From DATBIO01 sp036556965 (GTDB lineage: Bacteria > Acidobacteriota > Vicinamibacteria > Fen-336), in contig DATBIO010000237.1 of NCBI GenBank assembly GCA_036556965.1, positions 1-22,313 on the forward strand: 22,313 bases of DNA, given 5' to 3'. Under the pieces are notes generated by a model, which did not search any database, was not told the origin of the DNA, and was given only the letters and a program-made list of their open reading frames with translations. A program made the position numbers and the translations under genes. How positions within the stretch are numbered: the stretch's first letter is position 1; each line of letters opens with the position of its first letter. Of the stretch, positions 1 to 6,598 are shown one piece after another.

Positions 1-1658
1 ACCAGCGGGGCGGCGAACTCGATCTCCTTGAGGTCCTTGAACAGGCCGCCCGTGAATCCGCGCAGCGCGACCAGAACCAGCACGGCCAGCGCGTAGGCCC
101 CGAGGATGGGCCGCCGCTCGGGCACCGTGCGGCGCCACAACAGCGCGAAACCCCCCGCGGCCAGGATGGGGATGGCGGGGCCGTAGAAGATGACCCAGCG
201 CCGCAGCGCGGGGAGCAGGCCCGTCTCGGGCATGTCACCGCCGCCCACGCCGCCCTGCCCGAGCCCGGGCAGGATCTCGGTCACGAACAGCACCACGAAC
301 GGCGCGTAGAGCCAGGCCACGGTGAAGGCGCCGGCCGCGGCCAGGATGCCGAACAGGCGGAGGGCGCGCTTCCGCTGGAGCAGCCCCTGCAGGGTCGTGA
401 AGAGGCCGAGGTTGAAGAGGCTGGAGATGTAGGTGAGGAAGGCCAGCAGCACGAGGCCCGCGTGCCGCAGCCAGGCAGCGGGCGCGGCGGTGAGGTGCAG
501 CGCGGACAGGATGACCGCGCCGTCGAGCAGGTGGCCGGCCACGGTGGACCACATGGCGAGGAGGATCCGGCTGTGCAGGATGGGCAGCACGGCGGCCAGG
601 GCGGCGGCGAGGACGCCCCGCGAGCCCAGGGCGCGGGCCAGGAAGAAGACGACGATCGTCTCCGCCGCCGTGGCCGCCACCGCCACGTGCTTCATGGCCT
701 CGACCACGCGCTCGGGAGGCAGCCAGCCGAAGGGCAGGAAGAAGACGGGCGAGTAGGGGAACGCGTACTTGCGGCCCGCGATCACGCGCGGGTAGGCCAC
801 GCCGATGGCGGTCTGCGCGGCCACGTTGCGCTCGGCCAGGGGCGCCTCGCCCGTGGCCAGGGCGGCCACGTAGCGCCGGTTGTTGCGCACGTCGTTGTAG
901 AAGTAGCTCGGGTGGAAGAGGGCGGCGCCCTTCAGGAGGTGGCTGAGCAGGAAGGCCGCGGCCACCCAGCGCCCGCCCGGGAAGCGTCGCAGGAAGAACG
1001 CGACGCCCGCGGCGAGGGCGAGCGCGGGCAGGCCGACGCGCGCGGTGACGTGCGCGCAGGCGAAAGGGTCGTGCGCGGCCCAGGCGGCCTCGGCCACGAG
1101 GACGAGCGCGCCGCCGGCCAGGGCGACGGGCGCGCCGAAGCCGCCCAGCAGGAGCACGCCCGCCGCGCCCGCGGGGAGGACGCGCGCGCCGACGTTCGAC
1201 CAGGGGATGGAGAAGCGCACGCCCTCCAGGCGCACCCAGTCGAGGGCCACGCCCAGGCGCGGGTCGTCGCCGAGCAGGTCCACGCGGACGCGGCCCTCCG
1301 GCACGGTCGCGGGCAGCGCGTAGACGCGGTTGCCGCCGGGCCGGGCCACGAAGGCGCCCGCGGGCTGGCCGTTCACGGCCACGTGGATGCGCGCGGGCTC
1401 GTGGACGTAGCGCGCGGCACGCAGGGTCACGGTGGCCGGTCCGGAGGAGGCGACCACGGGAAGGTCGAGGGCCGCCTGGGCCTGCGTCCAGCGGAAGGTG
1501 GTGGGCGGCCGCTCCTCGCTGTCCGAGAAGCCGGCCCCGTAGGCGCCGGTGGAGGGCCCCACGTCCACGGTGAGGGGCGCGCGCGCGCGCGCGGCCAGCC
1601 ACAGGCCGGCCTGGCTGAGGACGAGCAGCAGGCCGACGGCGGCCGCGCGCGGGATCAG
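1..1658 (-). CDS. GT-C-type polytopic membrane glycosyltransferase with N-terminal beta-sandwich, partial (3' end beyond window)
   Basis: The minus-strand frame is open from about 1658 to the left window edge, giving at least 552 residues with no stop. Residues 5-22 form a membrane helix. Residues about 28-150 are a predicted extracytoplasmic beta-rich domain ending in LGVALDWVRLEG, like the jelly-roll domains attached to some ArnT/PMT-like GT-C enzymes. Many hydrophobic helices follow. The loop HPSYFYNDVRNNRRYV carries an acidic residue (D256) where GT-C enzymes often place a catalytic Asp. These enzymes use polyprenyl-phosphate sugars on the periplasmic face; the substrate here is unknown. 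No ATG, GTG or TTG lies between an upstream in-frame TGA inside sodC and the first helix. The best start is a CTG at 1658, preceded by GAAGGA with a 9-nt spacer; a later GTG would remove the first helix. It follows sodC by 16 nt and is probably co-transcribed with it. Confidence 0.75.
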   Translation of the reverse strand, partial: MIPRAAAVGLLLVLSQAGLWLAARARAPLTVDVGPSTGAYGAGFSDSEERPPTTFRWTQAQAALDLPVVASSGPATVTLRAARYVHEPARIHVAVNGQPAGAFVARPGGNRVYALPATVPEGRVRVDLLGDDPRLGVALDWVRLEGVRFSIPWSNVGARVLPAGAAGVLLLGGFGAPVALAGGALVLVAEAAWAAHDPFACAHVTARVGLPALALAAGVAFFLRRFPGGRWVAAAFLLSHLLKGAALFHPSYFYNDVRNNRRYVAALATGEAPLAERNVAAQTAIGVAYPRVIAGRKYAFPYSPVFFLPFGWLPPERVVEAMKHVAVAATAAETIVVFFLARALGSRGVLAAALAAVLPILHSRILLAMWSTVAGHLLDGAVILSALHLTAAPAAWLRHAGLVLLAFLTYISSLFNLGLFTTLQGLLQRKRALRLFGILAAAGAFTVAWLYAPFVVLFVTEILPGLGQGGVGGGDMPETGLLPALRRWVIFYGPAIPILAAGGFALLWRRTVPERRPILGAYALAVLVLVALRGFTGGLFKDLKEIEFAAPL

Positions 1659-1674
1659 GAGGAGTGGTCCTTCG

Positions 1675-2211
1675 CTACTGCGGCTTCGCCACTCCGATCA
1701 CGCCGCAGGCCAGCCGTCCGCCCGCGTCGCCGGTGGGCTGCGTCTTCAGGTCGTCGGCCTTGGCGTGCACGATCACCGCGCGGCCCACCACGGCGTGCGC
1801 GCCGTCGAGGGAGAGCACGGTGTCGGTGTGGTCGACCGTGGCGGTGCCGTCGCCTCCCGCCGCGAGGTTCCCGAGGTCGCCGGCGTGACGCTTGGCGTCC
1901 CCGGGCGCGCCGTGGGGATGGCCCGCGGGGTTGAAGTGCGAGCCGGCGGAGGTGAAGTCGGGGGCGGAGCAGTCGCCGAACTCGTGCACGTGGAAGCCGT
2001 GCGGGCCCGCCTCGAGGCCGCTCACGCTCCCCGTGACCTTGACCCCCGCCGCCGTCTTCTCGAAGGTGATGGTGCCCGACACCTTGCCGTCCTTGGCCGG
2101 GTGCAGCACGGCCACGGCCCTGCTCACGGCGGCCTTGGCCTCGTCGTGGGCGGTGGCGACGGCCGCGACGGCGGCGAGGGAGACGAGGGCGAGGGCGACG
2201 ACGGTCTTCAT
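1675..2211 (-). CDS. sodC: Cu/Zn superoxide dismutase, periplasmic
   Basis: This 178-residue protein would dismutate superoxide to hydrogen peroxide and oxygen in the periplasm. Residues 1-21 form a signal peptide (MK, hydrophobic stretch, Ala-Thr-Ala before His22). The mature part has the full SodC signature: GFHVHEFGDCS with copper ligands H74 and H76, bridging His in SAGSHFNP (H92), zinc ligands H100, H109 and D112, copper ligand H149, the disulfide pair C81/C169 and GGRLACGVIG at the C-terminus. The ATG start is supported by an excellent Shine-Dalgarno GGAGG (2218-2222) with a 6-nt spacer. Length is normal for bacterial SodC. It lies 33 nt downstream of a flippase gene and 16 nt before a GT-C gene on the same strand, which is unusual company for an oxidative-stress enzyme. 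Confidence 0.95.
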   Translation of the reverse strand: MKTVVALALVSLAAVAAVATAHDEAKAAVSRAVAVLHPAKDGKVSGTITFEKTAAGVKVTGSVSGLEAGPHGFHVHEFGDCSAPDFTSAGSHFNPAGHPHGAPGDAKRHAGDLGNLAAGGDGTATVDHTDTVLSLDGAHAVVGRAVIVHAKADDLKTQPTGDAGGRLACGVIGVAKPQ

Positions 2212-2217
2212 GGGCGA

Positions 2218-2222
2218 CCTCC
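2218..2222 (-). promoter_or_regulatory. Strong ribosome-binding site of sodC
   Basis: GGAGG on the minus strand lies 6 nt before the sodC ATG. It is one of the clearest Shine-Dalgarno matches in the window, where many other genes rely on stop/start overlaps, suggesting sodC translation is set independently of its neighbour. Confidence 0.75.
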
Positions 2223-2244
2223 GCTTTCGGGTGCGACCACTATA

Positions 2245-3678
2245 TCAAGCGCGGCCGGCCAGCCGCCGCAGGGCTGCGCGCTCGCCCTCGCGCAGGAAGC
2301 CGCTGGCGGCCAGGAGCAGCGGGTAGAGCCCGAGGGCCGCGGCGCGCACGAGGGTTCCGCGCCCCAGGAGCACGGCGGCGCCGTAGGTGGCGCCCGCCGC
2401 GAGCACCAGGCGCGCGAGGCGGCCCCACTCCAGGGGCATGGGGTAGAGCCGGCGCGAGACGGCGAACCCCAGCGCGAGCATCACGGCGTAGGCGAGCACG
2501 GTGGACCAGGCCGCCCCCATCATCCCGAAGCGCGGCACCAGCACGAGGTTGGCGCCGATGTTGGCGGCGGCGGCGGCGGCGGTCACCATCGGGTAGTAGC
2601 GCGCGGCGCGGGCGATGCCGATGCCGATGGAGCCGAGCAGGAAGGCGCCGTGGAGCACGTAGGCCAGGGCCACCACCGGCACCACCGGCGCCGCGGCGTG
2701 GAAGGCCGCATCCGCCATGAGGCGCAGGAGGTCGGGGCCGAGCACGGCCACCCCCAGGCCCACGGCCAGGAACGCGGCGAAGACGTAGGTCGCGATGCGG
2801 GCGAGGGTGGCGGGGCCGCCCGGCTTCTCCGCCTCCGCGTAGACGAACGGCTGCCACGCCGGCTCGAACGCGGAGAGGGCGAACTTCACGCTGGTGCCGA
2901 AGGTGTAGCCGAGCTGGTAGAGCCCGACCTCCGCGCGCGTCGCGAAGAGGTCGAGGATCTTCCGGTCGGCGAGGTTCAGGGCCTGCACGAGCAGGCCGTG
3001 CGGCACCTTGGGCAGGCCGAAGAGCAGGGCTTCCCGGAGCAGGGCACGCGAGAAGGCGGGCCGCGCGTGGCGTACGGCCACGGGGAGCAGGGCGAGCACG
3101 AAGGCGCCCGTGGCCAGCAGGTCGCTCAGGAGCACGCCCGTGACGCCCCACCCCGCGGCCACCAGGGCCACCTTCAGCAGGGCGTTGACCAGATGGCGCC
3201 CGGCGGAGAGGGCGGAGAAGAGCTGCGGCCGCTCCTGGATGCGCAGGAGCGAGAGGGGGACGTGGGCGAAGGTGCCCACCCACACGTCGGCGGCGGCCAG
3301 GCGGATCCAGCGCTCGCCCGCAGGGTCGGAGAGCAGCGCCCGCGCGATGACGGGGGCGCCGAGCCAGGTGGCGGCGAAGAGGAGAGCGCCCGCCCCCGCC
3401 GCGAACACGAGCACCGATCCCGCCAGGCGCCGCTGGGACTCGGCCTCGCCCAGCGTGTAGTGGATGCGGAAGAAGCCCGCGTCCAGCCCCAGGCGGAAGA
3501 CGATCTTGGCCACGGTGGCGAAGAGGAGGAGCAGGGCCAGGTCGCCGTACTGGGCGGGGGCGAGGAAGGCGGTGTAGACGGGGACGAGGAGGAAGTTGAC
3601 CACGCTGCCCAGCACGTCCGCCGCCCCGTAGACGGCGGAGTGCGCGAGCAGTTTGCGGAGCTGCCCGCCGAGGCTCAC
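2245..3678 (-). CDS. Wzx-like oligosaccharide flippase (MATE/MOP superfamily)
   Basis: This 477-residue, very hydrophobic protein has about 12-14 predicted membrane helices and the usual length of Wzx/RfbX-type flippases. The N-terminus (HSAVYGAADVLGSVVNFLLV, then PVYTAFLAPAQYGDLALL) is typical of the polysaccharide-biosynthesis branch of the MOP exporters, with the conserved P-x-Y-T and YG motif after helix 1. The family moves undecaprenyl-pyrophosphate-linked oligosaccharides from the cytoplasmic to the periplasmic leaflet. The start is GTG at 3678; no clear Shine-Dalgarno is visible. It is separated from the upstream epimerase gene by about 92 nt containing two hairpins, and is followed after 33 nt by sodC. 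A second Wzx-like protein sits at the right edge of the window, so this one may serve a different glycan. Substrate cannot be read from the sequence. Confidence 0.88.
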   Translation of the reverse strand: MSLGGQLRKLLAHSAVYGAADVLGSVVNFLLVPVYTAFLAPAQYGDLALLLLFATVAKIVFRLGLDAGFFRIHYTLGEAESQRRLAGSVLVFAAGAGALLFAATWLGAPVIARALLSDPAGERWIRLAAADVWVGTFAHVPLSLLRIQERPQLFSALSAGRHLVNALLKVALVAAGWGVTGVLLSDLLATGAFVLALLPVAVRHARPAFSRALLREALLFGLPKVPHGLLVQALNLADRKILDLFATRAEVGLYQLGYTFGTSVKFALSAFEPAWQPFVYAEAEKPGGPATLARIATYVFAAFLAVGLGVAVLGPDLLRLMADAAFHAAAPVVPVVALAYVLHGAFLLGSIGIGIARAARYYPMVTAAAAAANIGANLVLVPRFGMMGAAWSTVLAYAVMLALGFAVSRRLYPMPLEWGRLARLVLAAGATYGAAVLLGRGTLVRAAALGLYPLLLAASGFLREGERAALRRLAGRA

Positions 3679-3699
3679 GACCGACGTGACGAGCAGCGA

Positions 3700-3722
3700 G
3701 GCGCCGGATTCACTCCGGCGCC
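3700..3722 (-). terminator. Perfect 9-bp GC hairpin between epimerase and flippase genes
   Basis: Positions 3700-3708 (GGCGCCGGA) and 3714-3722 (TCCGGCGCC) form a perfect 9-bp stem with a 5-nt loop. It lies between the epimerase stop (3771) and the flippase start (3678). No T-run follows on the minus strand, so it is not a classical intrinsic terminator; it could be an attenuator, an RNA-processing or stability element, or a factor-assisted terminator. Confidence 0.4.
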
Positions 3723-3730
3723 GAGCGGAG

Positions 3731-3759
3731 GGGGGGTGCTTCCATGCGTGTTACCCCCC
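3731..3759 (-). other. Second inverted repeat downstream of the epimerase gene
   Basis: Positions 3731-3737 (GGGGGGT) pair perfectly with 3753-3759 (ACCCCCC) around a 15-nt loop. Together with the hairpin at 3700-3722 it occupies most of the epimerase-flippase gap. The function is unknown; transcript-end or stability structure is the simplest reading. Confidence 0.35.
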
Positions 3760-3770
3760 GCCATCGATGT

Positions 3771-4748
3771 TCAGATCCGCGCCTTGTCGGAGGTGAAGTA
3801 CTCGATCACGCGCTCGAGGATCTCGTCGAGGTGGACCCTCGGCTCGTAGCCGACGAGGCGGCGCGCCTTGGAGATGTCGGGGACGCGGCGCGGCATGTCC
3901 TCGAAGCCCTGCTCGTAAGCCTGGTCGTAGGGGATGAGGACGATCTCGCTCGTGGAGCGCGTGCGCTCCTTCACCCGCCGCGCCAGCTCGAGCATGGTGA
4001 CCTCCTCCGCGCCGTTGCCCACGTTCACCACCTCGCCCACCGCGTTTGGCTCCAGGGCCAGGCGGATGAGGGCCTCCACCACGTCCGACACGTAGGTGAA
4101 GCACCGGCTCTGCGTCCCGTCGCCGTGCACGGTGATGGGGTGCCCCATGAGGGCCTGGCGCACGAAGTTCGGGATGACCATGCCGTAGCGCCCCGTCTGC
4201 CGCGGTCCCACCGTGTTGAACAGGCGCACCACCACCACGGGCAGCCGCTTCTCCTTGTGGTAGGCGAGGGCCAGGAACTCGTCGATGGCCTTGCTGCAGG
4301 CGTAGCTCCAGCGGCCCTTGCTGGTGGGCCCGAGCACGATGTCGCTGTCCTCGCGGAAGGGCACGGCGTTTCCCTTGCCGTAGACCTCGGAGGTGGAGGC
4401 CACCAGGACCTTCTTCTTCTTCTTGTTGGCCAGCTTCAGCACCATCTCCGTGCCGTGCACGTTGGTCTCGATGGTGTGCACCGGGCTCTCCACGATGAGG
4501 CGGACGCCCACCGCCGCCGCCAGGTGGAAGACCACGTCGGCGCGGTCGATCAGCTCGGCCAGCACCCGCTCGCTGGTCACGGAGTCCACCAGGTAGTGGA
4601 AGCGGCGGTCCGCCTTCAGGTGCTCGATGTTGTCGATGGACCCCGTGGAGAGGTCGTCGATGACGTAGACGCTGTCGCCCCGCGCCAGCAGGGCCTCCGC
4701 GAGGTGGCTGCCCACGAAGCCCGCCCCGCCGGTGATGAGCGCGCGCAT
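3771..4748 (-). CDS. NAD-dependent epimerase/dehydratase (extended SDR, nucleotide-sugar)
   Basis: This 325-residue protein is an extended short-chain dehydrogenase acting on nucleotide sugars. The N-terminus MRALITGGAGFVGSHLAEAL has the G-x-x-G-x-x-G NAD-binding motif. Further marks are FHLAAAVGV, an STSEVYG strand carrying the catalytic Ser/Thr, the canonical YxxxK (in WSYACSK), FNTVGPRQ and RCFTYVSDVVEA. It resembles UDP-glucose 4-epimerase and UDP-glucuronate-decarboxylase-like members; the exact reaction cannot be read. I chose the ATG at 4748 because the Rossmann strand begins there, as in relatives. A GTG at 4790 would add 14 residues and overlap the upstream stop as GTGA, matching the style of neighbouring junctions, so it remains possible. 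An AAG repeat encodes five consecutive lysines before the STSEVYG strand. Confidence 0.9.
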   Translation of the reverse strand: MRALITGGAGFVGSHLAEALLARGDSVYVIDDLSTGSIDNIEHLKADRRFHYLVDSVTSERVLAELIDRADVVFHLAAAVGVRLIVESPVHTIETNVHGTEMVLKLANKKKKKVLVASTSEVYGKGNAVPFREDSDIVLGPTSKGRWSYACSKAIDEFLALAYHKEKRLPVVVVRLFNTVGPRQTGRYGMVIPNFVRQALMGHPITVHGDGTQSRCFTYVSDVVEALIRLALEPNAVGEVVNVGNGAEEVTMLELARRVKERTRSTSEIVLIPYDQAYEQGFEDMPRRVPDISKARRLVGYEPRVHLDEILERVIEYFTSDKARI

Positions 4749-4786
4749 GCTGCCCCGCCACTCGGGCGGCCGCCCGAAGGGCGTGT

Positions 4787-6478
4787 TCACCGCGCCCGCC
4801 CCCCGGGCGCGGCCGGGCCGCCCCGGGCCAGCACGCGCTCCGCGGCGCGGCTGGCCCCCAGGCCGTCCACCAGGGCGCGGCCCCGCTCGCTCATGGCGCG
4901 GCGCCGTGCGGGGTCGGCGAGCAGGACGCCCACCACCTGCGCCAGCCGGTCGTCGTCCACCTCCGTGCCCAGGCCCAGGTACTCGATGGTGCCGTGCCCG
5001 GCGAAGGCCCGCATGCGCTCGTCCTCGCGCGCGTTCTGGGCCAGCACCACCGCGGGCGTGCCCAGCGCGGCCAGCTCGAAGACCGACATGCCGCCCGAGC
5101 CGACCACCACGTCCGCCTCCAGCATCAGCTCGGCGATGTGCCCCCCCGCCTCGTGGATGAGGGGCACGCGGCGCGGCAGGTCCAGGGCCTCGAAGGCGCG
5201 CCGTCCCGAGAAGGCGGGGCCCGCCACCGCCACCAGGTCCACGGCGCGGGGAAGACCCTGCAGGGCGCGGGCCGCCTTGAGGGTGAGGCCCTGGGGGTCG
5301 GAGCCGCCGAAGCTGAGGAGGACCAGGCGCGGCCGCTCGCGCAGCTCCTTCTCGCGGTCGCGGAAGTGGTCGCGCAGGATGGCGTAGGCCGGGCCCGCGT
5401 AGAAGCCCTCCGGCGTCTCCCGCTCCTCCTTCATCACCGAGATGACCACCTGCGCGTAGTGCTCGGTGGTGGCGAGGTCGTCCAGGGTGTCCACGAGGTT
5501 CACGGTGGTCGCGCCCAGCCGGCTCAGCCCGCGCAGGTACTCCTCGTCGAGGAGGGGCAGGTCGTTGATGACGATGGCGGGCGCGAAGTCGCGCACGTCC
5601 TCGATGAGGCTGGCCGGGCGCCCGTCCGCGAGGCGCACCGCGTAGCCGTGCCCCGAGACCGTGCGCGCGCCGTCGGAGTGGGCGGCGGTCATGAGGAAGG
5701 CCACCTCCGCCCGGCTGAGCTCGCGCAGGGCGTCGGCGATGGCCAGCGAGCGGTAGACGTGCCCCATGCCCAGGGCGGCCCCGCCGTCCACGCGGAACAG
5801 CACGCGGGGGGTGCGCAGGAGCCGCTCCGCCATCCAGAAGTCCACCAGGTCGTGCACGGTGAAGGCGGCGCGCTTCTCCAGCACCACGTAGCCCACCCGC
5901 TCCCCGAAGCGGCTCTCCCCGTCGAGCACGGCCCGGCGCAGGGCCACCACCGCGCCGTTCTCCTGGTAGACGGGCGGCTGCTCGTCGCGGCGGCCCGCGC
6001 GCGCGAACAGCGGGAGGAGGCGGTCGCCTTCCGCCCGCCAGCCCAGCGCGCGGTCCTCCGTCACCGAGATCACGGAGTCGAACCCGCCCGTGACCAGCCG
6101 GCGCAGCGCCTCCTCGATGGCCTCCGCGTCCCGGAAGGGGCTGGTGGCCTGCAGAACCACCACGAGGTCGAAGCGGTCGCCCTCCGCCTCCAGCGCGCGC
6201 ACGGCGTGCACGATCACGGGCTTCAGGCTCGGGATGTCGGCGGCGAGGTCGGACGGCCGGAGGAAAGGGACGTCCGCCCCGTGGTCACGGGCCACCTCCG
6301 CCACCGCGGGGTCGTCGGTGCTCACCACCAGGCGGTCCACGCTGGGGGCGGCGCGCGCGGCCTCCAGGGTATGCGCGAGGAGGGGCCGGTCGCCGAGCCT
6401 CTTGATGTTCAGGTAGGGAACGGTGTCCGTGCCCCCCCGCGCGGGCACCACGGCCAGGATGCGAAGCCCCTCCTTCAT
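4787..6478 (-). CDS. Fused CMP-nonulosonate cytidylyltransferase (NeuA/PseF-like) and UDP-sugar hydrolase/glycosyltransferase-like domain (SpsG/PseG-like)
   Basis: This 563-residue protein joins two activities of nonulosonic-acid synthesis. Residues 5-225 are a NeuA-type cytidylyltransferase domain (ILAVVPARGG, VVSTDDPAVAEVA, VVLQATSPFRD, ENGAVVAL, FTVHDLVDFWMAE), which in relatives makes a CMP-sugar from CTP. Residues about 226-555 are SpsG/PseG-like, a MurG-type GT-B fold: FRVDGGAALGMGHVYRSLAIA includes the G-x-G-H-x-x-R motif, whose His (H240) corresponds to the catalytic His of PseG; SFGGSDPQGLTLKA and GSGGMSVFELAALGTP are nucleotide-binding loops. PseG removes UDP from the sugar before condensation by NeuB. 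The usual R-x-G-S-K-G-x-P-x-K-N loop of the NeuA half reads ARGGTDTVPYLNIK, lacking both lysines. The start is ATG 6478; the frame stays open further upstream only as antisense of the kinase-like gene. Confidence 0.88.
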   Translation of the reverse strand: MKEGLRILAVVPARGGTDTVPYLNIKRLGDRPLLAHTLEAARAAPSVDRLVVSTDDPAVAEVARDHGADVPFLRPSDLAADIPSLKPVIVHAVRALEAEGDRFDLVVVLQATSPFRDAEAIEEALRRLVTGGFDSVISVTEDRALGWRAEGDRLLPLFARAGRRDEQPPVYQENGAVVALRRAVLDGESRFGERVGYVVLEKRAAFTVHDLVDFWMAERLLRTPRVLFRVDGGAALGMGHVYRSLAIADALRELSRAEVAFLMTAAHSDGARTVSGHGYAVRLADGRPASLIEDVRDFAPAIVINDLPLLDEEYLRGLSRLGATTVNLVDTLDDLATTEHYAQVVISVMKEERETPEGFYAGPAYAILRDHFRDREKELRERPRLVLLSFGGSDPQGLTLKAARALQGLPRAVDLVAVAGPAFSGRRAFEALDLPRRVPLIHEAGGHIAELMLEADVVVGSGGMSVFELAALGTPAVVLAQNAREDERMRAFAGHGTIEYLGLGTEVDDDRLAQVVGVLLADPARRRAMSERGRALVDGLGASRAAERVLARGGPAAPGGRAR

Positions 6479-6529
6479 CCGCGGCAGCGTACCATTGCCG
6501 CTCGCGGCGGCGTGAACCTGGAGGGACGG

Positions 6530-6558
6530 TTGACCGCGCGCCGCACGCAGCGTAGTGT
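6530..6558 (+). promoter_or_regulatory. Candidate sigma70-type promoter for the kinase-like gene
   Basis: TTGACC (6530-6535) and TAGTGT (6553-6558) are separated by exactly 17 nt. The -35 matches five of six consensus bases, the -10 three of six. The predicted start near 6565 leaves a leader of about 34 nt before the ATG at 6599. Not proven. Confidence 0.4.
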
Positions 6559-6572
6559 CACGGCCATACACT
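6554..6572. promoter_or_regulatory. Small inverted repeat in the divergent promoter region, possible operator
   Basis: AGTGT (6554-6558) and ACACT (6568-6572) form an inverted repeat with a 9-nt spacer, covering the -10 of the plus-strand promoter and the -10/spacer of the minus-strand one. The half-sites are short, so chance is possible, but the position suits a repressor site. Confidence 0.25.
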
Positions 6573-6583
6573 CGTCTTTTCAA
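6554..6583 (-). promoter_or_regulatory. Candidate promoter for the NeuA-SpsG fusion gene, overlapping the plus-strand promoter
   Basis: On the minus strand TTGAAA (6583-6578) lies 18 nt from GACACT (6559-6554). The -35 is five of six, the -10 weak (three of six). It would give a leader of about 70 nt before the ATG at 6478. It overlaps the -10 of the opposing promoter, so the two could compete. Confidence 0.28.
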
Positions 6584-6598
6584 CCGAGCCCGAGGGTC

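Noticed and set aside
1577..1593. Alternating GC tract of 17 nt, possible slippage or Z-DNA site
   Set aside because: It encodes Ala/Arg codons just after the first helix of the GT-C gene and is short; no evidence of phase variation.
235..1602. Minus-strand open frame of 455 codons in another frame of the left-edge gene
   Set aside because: Arg/Ala/Gly-rich shadow; the neighbouring frame gives a coherent membrane protein that stays open to the window edge.
1549..3849. Long plus-strand open frame (766 codons) over sodC and the flippase
   Set aside because: It is antisense to two clear genes and its His/Gly/Glu-rich, low-complexity product has no domain; long stop-free antisense frames are expected at this G+C content.
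3744..5387. Plus-strand open frame (547 codons) over the epimerase and fusion gene
   Set aside because: Antisense shadow; composition is typical of reverse-frame translation and no family is recognisable.
4994..6598. Upstream extension of the kinase-like frame from 4994
   Set aside because: It is antisense to the NeuA-SpsG gene with low-complexity sequence; promoter-like elements and a sensible N-terminus place the start at 6599.
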